Shown here: piece by piece, positions 24,464-33,076 of the stretch
Position numbering within the stretch: the stretch's first letter is position 1
Layout: each line of letters begins with the position of its first letter
DNA from: an uncultured Mycoplasmatota bacterium
GTDB taxonomy: Bacteria; Bacillota_I; Bacilli_A; RF39; UBA660
DNA length: 38,602 bases
Direction of reading: 5' to 3'
Assembly: GCA_900547465.1 (NCBI GenBank)
Contig: URHJ01000012.1
Coordinates: 1-38,602 of the forward strand
Program-made: the position numbers and the translations under genes
Notes under the pieces: model-generated
Told to the model about the DNA's origin: nothing
The model's input: the letters and a program-made list of their open reading frames with translations, nothing else
Database searches by the model: none

Positions 24464-27261
24464 AAAAAAGAGTAGAAGAAAAAAAGAAAAAATCTGGTAA
24501 TACTAAAACTGTTAAAAAAAGAGTTTCAGCTACTCCAGCTAAATTACCTAAAAACGTATTAATTGGATTAGGAATATTCTTTTTAGCTATTTTAGTTTTA
24601 TGTTTTATTCAGATGGGATTTTTATTTACAGTTTTTGTAGCTTTCTGTGGATTAGTTATTGTAGGAATTGCTAAACTACTTGATAGTGCAAAAACTAATA
24701 GTAAGAAACGGAAAGTTATTAATGTTATGCTTATCATATTACTTGCTGGAGCTATTTTGCTATTTGCATTATTCGCAGCATTCTTAATTTATGTTACGAT
24801 TAAGGCTCCTAAATTTGATACTAGTAAATTAAATACTAGTGAATTAACAGTTATTTATGATAAAGATAATAAAGAAATAACTAAGCTTGGTAGTGAAAAA
24901 CGTGAAAAAGTAACTTATGAAGAACTACCTCAAGTATTTGTTGATGCTTTGGTTGCTACTGAGGATTCTAGATTTTATCAACATAATGGTTTTGATGCTC
25001 CTAGATTCTTGAAAGCTACTGTTGGACAATTACTTGGACATAGTGATGCTGGTGGTGCTTCGACTTTATCAATGCAAGTTATTAAAAATAGTTTTACATC
25101 TACTGTTTCTGGTGGATTTGCTGGTATTGTTCGTAAGTTTACAGATATCTACTTAGCTGTATTTAAGCTTGAAAAACATTATTCTAAAGATGAAATATTA
25201 GAGTTTTATGTAAATAATCACTTTTTAGGTGGAAATGTTTATGGTGTTCAAGAAGCAAGTCGTGAATACTTTGGAAAAGATGTTACTGATTTGAACTTAA
25301 GTGAGGCTGCAACTCTTGCTGGTATGTTTAAATCTCCTAACTATTATAGACCAAATGCAAATCCTAAAAACGCTACTAATAGACGTAATACAGTTTTATA
25401 TTTAATGAAAAAACATGGGTATATTACTAAAGAAGAATATGATTTAGCAAAAAGTATTCCGGTTGATTCTTTAACTGCTGAGGAATCTACTGCTTCAACT
25501 TCTAATTATCAAGGATATATTGATACTGTTGTTGATGAGGTTGAAGAAAAATATGGTGTTAATGCATATACTACTCCTCTTCTTATTTATACAAATATGG
25601 ATAGAAGTAAACAAGATGGTGTTAATGCTGTTTTAAATGGAGAAACTTATGGTTGGATTAATGATAAAGTTCAAACAGGTGTTTCTGTTCTAGATTCTGA
25701 ATCTGGTAAAATTTTGGCAATTGGTGGAGGACGTAATAAGAGTGGTGCTAATACATTTAATTATGCTACTCAGATTAATCGTCAACCTGGTTCTACAGCT
25801 AAACCTTTATTTGATTATGGACCTGGTATTGAATACAATAACTGGTCTACTTATGGATATCAAGATGGTGATGATAATTATAAATTATTTGATGATGCAC
25901 CTTATCAATATTCTAATGGTAGATCAATAAAGAACTGGGATAATGGTTATTATGGTTCTATTACTTTAAGAAAGGCTTTATCTACATCTCGTAATATACC
26001 AGCTTTAAAAGCTTTCCAAAAAGTAGATAATTCTAAAATTATAGATTTTGTTACAGGTTTGGGAATTGAGCCTGAAATTAGCAATGGTAAAATACATGAA
26101 GCCCATTCAATTGGTGCATTTACTGGTGTAAGTCCTTTAAAAATGAGTGCTGCATATGCTGCTTTCTCTAATGGTGGTTATTATAATGAACCATATTCAG
26201 TTAGTAAAATAGTTTTCCGTGATACAGGAAAAACGAAAGAACATAAATCTACAAAGAAACAAGTTATGAGTGATGCTACTGCATTTATGATTTCTAGTGT
26301 ATTACAAGATGTTTCAATTACTGGTGGTAAACCTGCTAATGTTGCCGCTAAAACTGGTACTACTAACTATGATGATGCAACAGTAAGTAAATATGGTCTT
26401 CCTGGTGATGCAATTCGTGATAGTTGGGTAGTTGGTTATACTACAAAGACAGTTATTGGTATGTGGTATGGATATGATACTATAAGTAAAGAATATTGCT
26501 TACGTAATCTTCCTGCAACTATTCAAAAAGATAAATTATTCTTAGCACTTGCTAATGCTGCATTTGAAAAAGATAAAGCAGAGTTTAAAATGCCTGATAG
26601 TGTTGTTAAGGCATCTATTGGAGAATCAAGTGAATACTTTAAGAAAGGTCATGAACCTAAGAATACTAAAAATGAAGAAGAGACTAAATTAGCTACTCCT
26701 TCTGGATTAAAGGTTTCTTATAGTGGAAATAAAGTTACTATTACATGGAATGGTGTTAATAGATTAAGTGGTGATGAAAGTTATGGTACATTTGGTTATA
26801 ATGTATATCAAGGTAATACTTTATTAACATTTACTGAAGGTACTTCATATTCATTTACTACATCAAATCCATATACAACTTATAGAGTTGTAGCAACTTA
26901 TAAGAGTTACAGTGGAGCACAAAGTGATGCTGCAAGTTATGTTCTGAAAGAGGAACAAAAAGAAGAATCAACTACTTTATCATGTGGATCTCTTAGTGTT
27001 ACTGGTGGTAGTGCTATTCCAACTGGTTCTAGTTGTACATTTAAGGTTAATGGTTCTGCTGTTAGTGGAGCTACGATAACGATTGCTAGCAGTGAGTGTG
27101 GAACATCTAGTTTTCCTAATCAAACGACTAGTTGTAAAGTAACATATAAAATTGCTTACAATTCTAAGAATTATACTTCACCTATCACTTATAATATAAC
27201 CGCAAGTACTAGTGGTGGTGATACTGGTAATACTGATCCTGAAAATCCAACAGGACCATAA
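24460..27261 (+). CDS. ponA: Class A penicillin-binding protein (PBP1)
   Basis: A bifunctional peptidoglycan glycosyltransferase/transpeptidase. 933 residues. A basic cytoplasmic tail is followed by hydrophobic stretches at about 32-50, 51-73 and 87-113, so three membrane segments are likely where most relatives have one. The GT51 domain has 'ATEDSRFYQH' with catalytic Glu168 and 'GGASTLSMQ'. The transpeptidase has STAK at 445-448 (Ser445 nucleophile), SRN at 510-512 and KTGT at 631-634. A fibronectin type III-like domain (about 746-830) and an Ig-like domain with four Cys (842, 859, 880, 892) follow, then a Gly/Asp/Pro tail. Operon with recU. Confidence 0.95.
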   Translation: MKKRVEEKKKKSGNTKTVKKRVSATPAKLPKNVLIGLGIFFLAILVLCFIQMGFLFTVFVAFCGLVIVGIAKLLDSAKTNSKKRKVINVMLIILLAGAILLFALFAAFLIYVTIKAPKFDTSKLNTSELTVIYDKDNKEITKLGSEKREKVTYEELPQVFVDALVATEDSRFYQHNGFDAPRFLKATVGQLLGHSDAGGASTLSMQVIKNSFTSTVSGGFAGIVRKFTDIYLAVFKLEKHYSKDEILEFYVNNHFLGGNVYGVQEASREYFGKDVTDLNLSEAATLAGMFKSPNYYRPNANPKNATNRRNTVLYLMKKHGYITKEEYDLAKSIPVDSLTAEESTASTSNYQGYIDTVVDEVEEKYGVNAYTTPLLIYTNMDRSKQDGVNAVLNGETYGWINDKVQTGVSVLDSESGKILAIGGGRNKSGANTFNYATQINRQPGSTAKPLFDYGPGIEYNNWSTYGYQDGDDNYKLFDDAPYQYSNGRSIKNWDNGYYGSITLRKALSTSRNIPALKAFQKVDNSKIIDFVTGLGIEPEISNGKIHEAHSIGAFTGVSPLKMSAAYAAFSNGGYYNEPYSVSKIVFRDTGKTKEHKSTKKQVMSDATAFMISSVLQDVSITGGKPANVAAKTGTTNYDDATVSKYGLPGDAIRDSWVVGYTTKTVIGMWYGYDTISKEYCLRNLPATIQKDKLFLALANAAFEKDKAEFKMPDSVVKASIGESSEYFKKGHEPKNTKNEEETKLATPSGLKVSYSGNKVTITWNGVNRLSGDESYGTFGYNVYQGNTLLTFTEGTSYSFTTSNPYTTYRVVATYKSYSGAQSDAASYVLKEEQKEESTTLSCGSLSVTGGSAIPTGSSCTFKVNGSAVSGATITIASSECGTSSFPNQTTSCKVTYKIAYNSKNYTSPITYNITASTSGGDTGNTDPENPTGP

Positions 27262-27262
27262 T

Positions 27263-27291
27263 AAAAAGGAAAGTTAAATTCTTTCCTTTTT
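27263..27291. terminator. Bidirectional terminator between ponA and nth
   Basis: A perfect 11-bp stem (27263-27273 with 27281-27291), loop of 7, with T or A runs on both sides. Confidence 0.88.
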
Positions 27292-27903
27292 TTCTTTGCA
27301 TATTTCTTTTAATTTACAATTATTACATTCTGGTTTCTTAGCCTTGCAATAATATCTTCCAAATAAAACCATTTGCAGATGTCTTTTAGCCCATGTATCT
27401 TTGTCATAGAACTTCATTAATTTCTTTTCAATAGTTAGAACATCATCTTTACTTTTGGCTAAATTTAGCCTTTTACTTACTCTTTCTACATGTGTATCAA
27501 CTGCTATTGCTGGGTAGTTATAAAATTCACTTAAAAATACATTTATAGTCTTTCTACCAATACCTGGAAAGGTTATTAATATATCTTTATCTGTTGGTAC
27601 CTTACTATCATATTTTTCTACTAATTCTTTAGCTATTTGTTTTATATATTCACTCTTTTTGTTATATGAACCAATTGGTCTTATTATTTCTTTTATCCTC
27701 TTTATTGGCGCATCTTTCAATTCTTCTAGTGTTTTGTATTCCTTAAATAGTATTTTTGTACATTCATTTACTCTTTTATCAGTTGATTGAGCACTTAATA
27801 CTATTGCCATTAACAATTCATAATCTTTTGTATAGTTTAATTCGCACTTTGGATTTTCAAATAGTTCATCTAAATAGTTTTCTATTAACTCTTTATTCAT
27901 CAT
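27274..27903 (-). CDS. nth: Endonuclease III (DNA glycosylase/AP lyase)
   Basis: The base-excision enzyme that removes oxidised pyrimidines. About 210 residues. The helix-hairpin-helix 'FPGIGRKTINVFL' with catalytic Lys, the Asp of 'AVDTHVERV', and the C-terminal iron-sulfur Cys pattern C-x6-C-x2-C-x5-C are all present. The start overlaps the dnaD stop by about ten bases; ATG at 27903 or 27900 are both possible and no strong ribosome site is seen, as expected for coupled genes. dnaD-nth is a conserved Firmicute pair. Confidence 0.95.
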   Translation of the reverse strand: MMNKELIENYLDELFENPKCELNYTKDYELLMAIVLSAQSTDKRVNECTKILFKEYKTLEELKDAPIKRIKEIIRPIGSYNKKSEYIKQIAKELVEKYDSKVPTDKDILITFPGIGRKTINVFLSEFYNYPAIAVDTHVERVSKRLNLAKSKDDVLTIEKKLMKFYDKDTWAKRHLQMVLFGRYYCKAKKPECNNCKLKEICKEKKERI

Positions 27904-28567
27904 CGTCAAACCAATCCCATTCCATGATGTCTAGGTCTATATCTTTTACTTCTTCTTGTTTTTTCTTTTCCCTTTTTTTTCTATTTCTTTCAACATCTTG
28001 TTTTGTTTTTATACCTGATTTTCCCCATTCATATAGTATTTTGTCTATATACCTTAGATTGGATACACCATTAAATGTTGCTTCTTTTAAAGCCTCTTTA
28101 ATTAACTCTTCACTCATGTTATTATCTAACCAAGCTTTTATTATTTCATATTCTATAGGGCTTAAAGTACGTCCAAATTCTTTTTCTATTATTTCGAAAA
28201 TATTAGAATTTTTTGACTTTTCTTCATTTGCTACATCATCTACTACTACGAGTGATAATCTGTGGAAAAAATCATCTAGAGAAATAGTTTCTTCCATAAT
28301 ACCTTTTTCATTTTTTACAACTTCTACTTTTATTAAATTTTTATCACTTAGGTTAGAAATATTTTCCATTACCTCTTCTAAACCTATTCCTAAATCATCT
28401 TTCATTTTAGTTGGGTCAAAGATAATATTATTTCCCTTACTATATAAATACATTAAAAAGATGAATTCATTTAATTCTAAGTTTAATTTTTTATAGTTTT
28501 TTAACATGTATATTGGTATTACTATATTTCCATCTTGGTACATTTCTATTAGTTTGGAACTTTTCAT
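27893..28567 (-). CDS. dnaD: DNA replication initiation protein DnaD
   Basis: A primosomal protein that helps load the replicative helicase with DnaA, DnaB and DnaI. 224 residues: an N-terminal winged-helix domain (to about 115), then the DDBH2 domain with 'LSPIEYEIIKAWLD', ending in the 'YIDKILYEW' motif, then a Lys-rich tail and acidic end. ATG at 28567 follows GAGGTG; a GTG nine bases earlier is less likely. Operon with nth. Confidence 0.93.
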   Translation of the reverse strand: MKSSKLIEMYQDGNIVIPIYMLKNYKKLNLELNEFIFLMYLYSKGNNIIFDPTKMKDDLGIGLEEVMENISNLSDKNLIKVEVVKNEKGIMEETISLDDFFHRLSLVVVDDVANEEKSKNSNIFEIIEKEFGRTLSPIEYEIIKAWLDNNMSEELIKEALKEATFNGVSNLRYIDKILYEWGKSGIKTKQDVERNRKKREKKKQEEVKDIDLDIMEWDWFDDDE

Positions 28568-28589
28568 TATCTTCACCTCTTTTTTTGTT

Positions 28590-28618
28590 ATATTAACATA
28601 AAGTTTCTATTATGAAAA
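28590..28618 (-). promoter_or_regulatory. Candidate promoter of dnaD-nth
   Basis: On the minus strand TTTTCA (28613-28618), 17 bases, TAATAT (28590-28595). The boxes are weak. The -35 overlaps the T run of the cca terminator. Confidence 0.35.
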
Positions 28619-28640
28619 GAGTATTATACTTCTAATACTC
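28613..28640 (-). terminator. Terminator of cca
   Basis: A perfect 8-bp stem (28619-28626 with 28633-28640) with a short T run on the minus strand; it overlaps the end of cca. Confidence 0.75.
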
Positions 28641-29733
28641 CTTCATTGTATTTTGATTTTATATATTTTCTTATTTCTTCTTTATTATTTTGTAGTCTAC
28701 TATAAAGGATTTCTTCTTCTAGGTCTTTATATATCGTTTTTAAGTACTTCCCTGGTTCTTTATTTAGTATCTCCATTATTTCTTCACTAGTTATCTCTAT
28801 ATCCTTCCTACTATGGATTATAAGGCTATTGTAAGACTTAGTTATTTCTTTCTTATCCATACCCTTGATTGCTCCTGCAACTGAGTTTACATATAATCCA
28901 TATTTATATAGTGCCATTGGGTCACAATTATTTAATGGAAGTGCTTTATTAATATCTTCTATTAATTCTTTTTCACTACTAGTGAACGGGTAAATATCTA
29001 CAACATTTAATATTGACCACACACTAATTAAAGAATCTGTATTTTTTACCTCACTTAATCTTTTTAATTCTAACTCTTTATCTAGATTAAAGTGAAGAAG
29101 TAGTTCTATTCCCTTTTTTACATTGGCACTGGCAAATATTTTATCTAGTTCTTCTTTTTTTCTATTATAAGATAAATTTTTTAGTAAGTGTTTTACCTCT
29201 GGAATTGCTTCTTTTATTTCTTCACTTAGTTCAAAATCAAGATTGGTTGCGAATCTGATAGCACGTAATATTCTTAGACTATCTTCTTCTAATTTTTCTC
29301 TTGCTTTTCCAACTGTTTCTATTACCCTTTTTGATAAATCTTCTTGGCCATTTAGAAAGTCTATGATATCACCATTTTTATCCATACAAATTGTGTTTAT
29401 GACGAAGTCTCTTCTTTTTAAATCTTCATATAAATCATCTATATATTCTATTTCAACTGGTTTTCTATTATCTATATATTTTATTTCTTTTCTAAAGGTA
29501 GTGATTTCATAGCGTATATTTTTGATCATGACTGTTACTGAACCATAATCTGATAGATCAATAATGCTATCTTCAAATATCTCTTGTAATTCTTTAGGAG
29601 TTGCATTTGTTGTTATATCTATATCATTTGATTCTATTCCAAGTAGGTAGTCTCTTACAAATCCTCCTACAATATATGCTTTATAACCTTTATTGGTAAT
29701 TTCTTCTAGAACTTTTAAGGCTTTTTCTTGCAT
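28624..29733 (-). CDS. cca: CCA tRNA nucleotidyltransferase
   Basis: Adds or repairs the 3' CCA of tRNA in the cytoplasm. 369 residues, class II: 'GGFVRDYLLG' and the metal-binding 'NDIDITTNA' in the head, 'RRDFVINT' and the nucleotide-selecting 'EDSLRILRAIRFA' in the neck, and a helical body and tail. It is a little shorter than the Bacillus enzyme. Because family members are hard to separate from poly(A) polymerase by eye, the CCA-adding role is the likely rather than certain reading. It has its own extended -10 promoter and lies between hup and dnaD on the same strand. Confidence 0.92.
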   Translation of the reverse strand: MQEKALKVLEEITNKGYKAYIVGGFVRDYLLGIESNDIDITTNATPKELQEIFEDSIIDLSDYGSVTVMIKNIRYEITTFRKEIKYIDNRKPVEIEYIDDLYEDLKRRDFVINTICMDKNGDIIDFLNGQEDLSKRVIETVGKAREKLEEDSLRILRAIRFATNLDFELSEEIKEAIPEVKHLLKNLSYNRKKEELDKIFASANVKKGIELLLHFNLDKELELKRLSEVKNTDSLISVWSILNVVDIYPFTSSEKELIEDINKALPLNNCDPMALYKYGLYVNSVAGAIKGMDKKEITKSYNSLIIHSRKDIEITSEEIMEILNKEPGKYLKTIYKDLEEEILYSRLQNNKEEIRKYIKSKYNEGVLEV

Positions 29734-29749
29734 TTACATCACCACTTAT

Positions 29750-29755
29750 ATTATA
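29750..29755 (-). promoter_or_regulatory. Extended -10 promoter of cca
   Basis: On the minus strand TATAAT preceded by TGT, an extended -10; no good -35 at 17 bases. It lies about 17 bases before the start codon. Confidence 0.5.
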
Positions 29756-29766
29756 ACATAATTTTA

Positions 29767-29795
29767 CAAACAAAAAGAAGCTTTCGCTCCTTTTT
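29767..29795 (-). terminator. Terminator of hup
   Basis: A 10-bp stem (29772-29781 with 29786-29795, one G-U) with a GAAA loop and T run on the minus strand, directly after the stop. Confidence 0.88.
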
Positions 29796-29796
29796 A

Positions 29797-30072
29797 TTAT
29801 TCATTTACAGTTTCTTTTAATGCAGATCCTGCTTTGAATGTAACTGCTTTTCTAGCAGCGATTTGAACAGTAGCTCCAGTTCTTGGGTTACGTCCTTCAC
29901 GTGCTGCTCTTTCAGAAACTGCGAAAGTTCCGAATCCTGCAACAGGAACTTTATCTCCTTCTTTTAATGCATTTGTAATTGTTGCGAAAGTTGCATCAAT
30001 TGCTCTAGTTGCATCTGCTTTTGTTAATCCAGTTTCTTCTGCAACTGCTTCTACTAATTCTACTTTTTTCAT
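29797..30072 (-). CDS. hup: Nucleoid protein HU
   Basis: The DNA-bending nucleoid protein, a dimer. 91 residues, full length: 'MKKVELVEAVAEETGLTKAD' start, 'VPVAGFGTFAVSERAAREGRNP' and the DNA-binding arm with the conserved 'RNPRTG' proline. A GGGAGG site precedes ATG 30072. Monocistronic, with promoter and strong terminator. In Bacillus hbs lies next to spoIVA; here spoIVA is 3.4 kb away on the other strand. Less AT-biased codon use than neighbours fits high expression. Confidence 0.97.
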   Translation of the reverse strand: MKKVELVEAVAEETGLTKADATRAIDATFATITNALKEGDKVPVAGFGTFAVSERAAREGRNPRTGATVQIAARKAVTFKAGSALKETVNE

Positions 30073-30095
30073 GTAAAATACCTCCCTATGTTTTT

Positions 30096-30110
30096 AAGCA
30101 TCATATGCTT
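30096..30110. repeat. Palindrome in the hup leader
   Basis: AAGCAT-CAT-ATGCTT is a perfect 6-bp inverted repeat with a 3-base centre, between the hup promoter and its ribosome site. It could be an operator or a leader hairpin. Confidence 0.4.
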
Positions 30111-30118
30111 ACATATAG

Positions 30119-30147
30119 AATTTATCATGAATCAGGGTAAAATGCAA
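30119..30147 (-). promoter_or_regulatory. Promoter of hup
   Basis: On the minus strand TTGCAT (30142-30147), 17 bases, TAAATT (30119-30124). Confidence 0.55.
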
Positions 30148-30166
30148 GAAAAAGCCCACAAAATCG

Positions 30167-30192
30167 TAAAAAAAAGAAGTGTTTTACTTCTT
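30167..30192 (-). terminator. Terminator of the polytopic membrane gene
   Basis: A 7-bp stem (30174-30180 with 30186-30192), loop of five, long T run on the minus strand; it overlaps the stop codon. Confidence 0.85.
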
Positions 30193-31131
30193 CTTATCTA
30201 GTTTCTTATTAATTGATTCTAATAGTGAAATTATTTGCCCTAGACCATAGAAAAATACACATACTAGAAGACTGATAAACCAAATAGTAATTGTTAATGA
30301 GAAATTAAATTCTGTGGTTGCACAAGTATTTTCAAATAGACCATTAGTAGTACAGGATGGGAAAATGTTTCCAAATATTATTCCTACTACAAAACAGATT
30401 CCAAATGTTATTAATGATAGTATCTGATAATTATTTAATTTCTTATTAGTTACTTCTTTAGCCATAGTCTTTAATTTTGGTAATTCTTTTGATTTATCCA
30501 TTTCTGTAAATACATCTGTTTCATCTGGATTTTCTATATGAACTTGATATAGATATATGTATCTTGCTAAAAGACAATTGTATATAGTTGATAATATTGA
30601 TAGTACTACTCCATCAAATGTAGTTGATGCAATTAGATTAACTGCAAGTAGAATTATTGAAGTAATTACTATTGAATAAAAATAATTTTCATTACTTATT
30701 TCATAGAATGGAGATGAGCTCATTTTTAATTCTTTCCATATTTTTGTGTTTTTTAGTAAATTATGACTGATATAAATTAAGAATATTATATTTATAATAA
30801 AACTAATTAATGAGGTTATACCAAATGATTGAACCATAGTTAGAACTGCTGCTACTGCAAATATGAAATAAATTATAATTAAGAATATATTTAAATAGTT
30901 AAAGTACTTTCTGCCTGATTTTGTTTTTAATGGAATGAAATATATAAGTCCTATTAAATATAAGATGTTATGGTTTAGTAGACTCCTAAATATTTCTTCT
31001 GCTGATAGGCTATTGTTAACAGCAAAAGCTTGAGATAGTACAATAATAATTACAGTAAATAAAATTAGTAAATTTATAATTGATGATGGACTATCATACC
31101 ATGCTTTTAATTGTTCTTTTTCATTTTTCAT
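30184..31131 (-). CDS. Unrecognised polytopic membrane protein
   Basis: 315 residues with about eight membrane segments (near 18-38, 54-68, 79-100, 105-126, 151-170, 175-195, 236-256, 278-302) and a polar loop at about 196-234 that holds most of the charge. A short outer loop has a Cys pair ten residues apart (260 and 270). No transporter or enzyme motif was recognised. GAAGGTG precedes ATG 31131 at good distance and an extended -10 (TGTTATACT) lies just upstream. Single gene with terminator. Function unknown. Confidence 0.75.
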   Translation of the reverse strand: MKNEKEQLKAWYDSPSSIINLLILFTVIIIVLSQAFAVNNSLSAEEIFRSLLNHNILYLIGLIYFIPLKTKSGRKYFNYLNIFLIIIYFIFAVAAVLTMVQSFGITSLISFIINIIFLIYISHNLLKNTKIWKELKMSSSPFYEISNENYFYSIVITSIILLAVNLIASTTFDGVVLSILSTIYNCLLARYIYLYQVHIENPDETDVFTEMDKSKELPKLKTMAKEVTNKKLNNYQILSLITFGICFVVGIIFGNIFPSCTTNGLFENTCATTEFNFSLTITIWFISLLVCVFFYGLGQIISLLESINKKLDKKK

Positions 31132-31215
31132 TTTTACACCTTCTTACTATATTAGTATAACATATACTATGTGTAATTTGTATGAAATTTTGGATAGCTT
31201 TTTGATTCTACTTTC

Positions 31216-31239
31216 AAAAAAAGATGCATTAGGCATCTT
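31216..31239 (-). terminator. Terminator behind the Rpn-like remnant
   Basis: A perfect 7-bp stem (31221-31227 with 31233-31239), loop of five, T run of seven on the minus strand. Confidence 0.8.
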
Positions 31240-31384
31240 GATTTAATTTTTCTATTTCATCTTCAGGCAATTCAGTATACTTTGATATTTTTTCTACTGG
31301 AATATTATCATTTAACATCTGCTTTGATACTTTTCTTTTTGTAGCAAAAATTATCTCTCTTCTAAATTTGTCAACAATACTTTT
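31229..31384 (-). pseudogene. Remnant of an Rpn-family (PD-(D/E)XK nuclease/putative transposase) gene, C-terminal tail only
   Basis: An open frame of 51 codons, without a proper start and limited upstream by a stop, encodes 'SKQMLNDNIPVEKISKYTELPEDEIEKL'. This is the C-terminal helix pair of Rpn-family proteins and matches the end of the partial gene at the right edge (38307-38602) in pattern: K-x-M-L, then E/V-x-I-S-x-x-T-x-L-x-x-E-E/D-I. The nuclease domain is gone. Its natural terminator is still intact. The der promoter lies within it on the other strand. Confidence 0.65.
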
Positions 31385-31396
31385 TTATGCTATAAT
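31368..31396 (+). promoter_or_regulatory. Promoter of der
   Basis: TTGTCA (31368-31373), 17 bases, TATAAT (31391-31396). It lies within the Rpn-like remnant. Confidence 0.75.
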
Positions 31397-31420
31397 ACAG
31401 CTAGTTTGGAGGGGATTGTT

Positions 31421-32731
31421 ATGAATTTACCTACTATTGCGATTGTTGGTAGACCTAACGTTGGTAAAAGTACCTTATTTAATAAAATAGTTGGCCGAAA
31501 GGTTTCAATAATTGAAGATATTCCTGGTGTTACTAGGGATCGTATTTATCAAGAAGCTAGTTATCGTGACAAAAAGTTTTATTTGATTGACACTGGTGGT
31601 ATTGATGTTAGCAAAGAAACTTTTAATGAAGAGATTAAAATTCAAGCTGAAATTGCGATTAATGAGGCTGATGTTGTACTATTTATTGTTGATGGTAAAG
31701 AAGGAATTACTCATAATGATTTAGTTGTTCGTGATATATTAAGAAAGTCTAAAAAAAGAGTTGTAGTGGCAATCAATAAAGTTGATGTTAAAGAAGCTCA
31801 AAATCATATGTATGACTTTTATGAGTTAGGTTTTTCATCTTATATTCCTATTAGTAGTATTCATAATACTGGTTATGTTGAACTTATGGATACTATTACA
31901 ATGGATTTTCCTGATTATAATAACGAGGAAGAAGATACAAGACTTAAGTTTTCTATAATTGGTAGACCTAATGTGGGTAAGAGTTCTCTTACTAATGCAT
32001 TACTTAATGAGGATCGTGTTGTTGTTTCAAACATTTCTGGTACTACTAGAGATTCTATTGACTCTATCTTTAAATATCATGGGGAAGAATATGTATTAAT
32101 AGATACTGCTGGTATGCGAAAAAAAGGTCGTGTTTTTGAATCAGTAGAAAAATATAGTTTATTACGTTCATTGAAATCTATTGATAGAAGTGATATTTGT
32201 TTAGTTGTTATTAATGCCGAAGAGGGTATAACTGAACATGATAAACATATTGCTGGATATGCAATTGAACGTGGTAAAGGTCTTATATTTGTTGTTAATA
32301 AATGGGATACAGTTACTGATTATAGTATTAGTGAGTATACAAAGTTAATGAGAGCTGAATTTCAATTTGCGACATATGCTCCTATTGTATTTTTATCAGC
32401 ACTTACTAAAAAAAGAATTCATACTTTAATGCCTGAGGTTATAAAAGTTTCTGAAAATATTAAAAGAGAAATTAAAACTAGTATTTTAAATGATGTTATT
32501 TTAGATGCATATCAATTAAACTTACCTCCTAGTTATAAGGGTAAGAGATTAAAAATTTATTTTTCTAGTCAAACTGGTGTTAAGCCTCCTAAATTCACTT
32601 TACGTGTTAATAATAAGGGGCTTGTTCACTTCTCATATGAGAGATATCTTGAAAATAAATTACGCGAAAATTTTAATCTAGAGGGTACTCCTATTATATT
32701 ACAGTTCAAAAATAGAAGTGGTGATGAATAG
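31421..32731 (+). CDS. der: Ribosome biogenesis GTPase Der (EngA)
   Basis: A double-GTPase needed for 50S subunit assembly. 436 residues. Two G domains, each with GRPNVGKS, 'DTGG' or 'DTAGM' and NKVD/NKWD motifs, followed by a C-terminal KH-like domain ('PPSYKGKRLKIYFSSQ'). ATG at 31421 follows GGAGGGG; the frame is open five codons upstream. Head of a cluster with the SHOCT-like gene, whose start is two bases past the der stop. In Bacillus der also lies near spoIVA and hbs. Confidence 0.97.
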   Translation: MNLPTIAIVGRPNVGKSTLFNKIVGRKVSIIEDIPGVTRDRIYQEASYRDKKFYLIDTGGIDVSKETFNEEIKIQAEIAINEADVVLFIVDGKEGITHNDLVVRDILRKSKKRVVVAINKVDVKEAQNHMYDFYELGFSSYIPISSIHNTGYVELMDTITMDFPDYNNEEEDTRLKFSIIGRPNVGKSSLTNALLNEDRVVVSNISGTTRDSIDSIFKYHGEEYVLIDTAGMRKKGRVFESVEKYSLLRSLKSIDRSDICLVVINAEEGITEHDKHIAGYAIERGKGLIFVVNKWDTVTDYSISEYTKLMRAEFQFATYAPIVFLSALTKKRIHTLMPEVIKVSENIKREIKTSILNDVILDAYQLNLPPSYKGKRLKIYFSSQTGVKPPKFTLRVNNKGLVHFSYERYLENKLRENFNLEGTPIILQFKNRSGDE

Positions 32732-32732
32732 T

Positions 32733-33065
32733 ATGATTATTGGTAATAATTCTAACAACTCTAATAGTTTTAATATTAATAACAAATTTCAAAAGAAGAT
32801 TCAAAGTCCTGTTATTCCTAATAAATCTAATATGAATAATAGTAATAATTTCAATAATAAAGTTGTAAAACCAAATCCTTCTTCAAAAGGAAATGTTTTT
32901 ACTAAAAATATCTTTTCTATAGAGGGTGGAAATGCTTCTAGTAGTGATGATATGTATAATAAATCTATTGCAATGCTTAATGATAGACTAGAAAAGGGTA
33001 CTATTACTATGGATGAATTCAATAAGAAATGTAGAGATATTGCTAAAAAAAGAGGCAATCTTTAG
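32733..33065 (+). CDS. Asn-rich protein with a C-terminal SHOCT-like motif
   Basis: About 110 residues. The first 50 are very rich in Asn, Ser and Lys and look disordered. The last 35 ('MLNDRLEKGTITMDEFNKKCRDIAKK') resemble the SHOCT motif, a short helical pair often found at the end of unrelated bacterial proteins and thought to mediate oligomer contacts. No signal peptide. It begins two bases after the der stop codon and GGTGAT within the der end may serve as ribosome site, so it is probably co-translated. ATG at 32724 is an alternative start. Function unknown. Confidence 0.65.
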   Translation: MIIGNNSNNSNSFNINNKFQKKIQSPVIPNKSNMNNSNNFNNKVVKPNPSSKGNVFTKNIFSIEGGNASSSDDMYNKSIAMLNDRLEKGTITMDEFNKKCRDIAKKRGNL

Positions 33066-33076
33066 GATAATTAATT

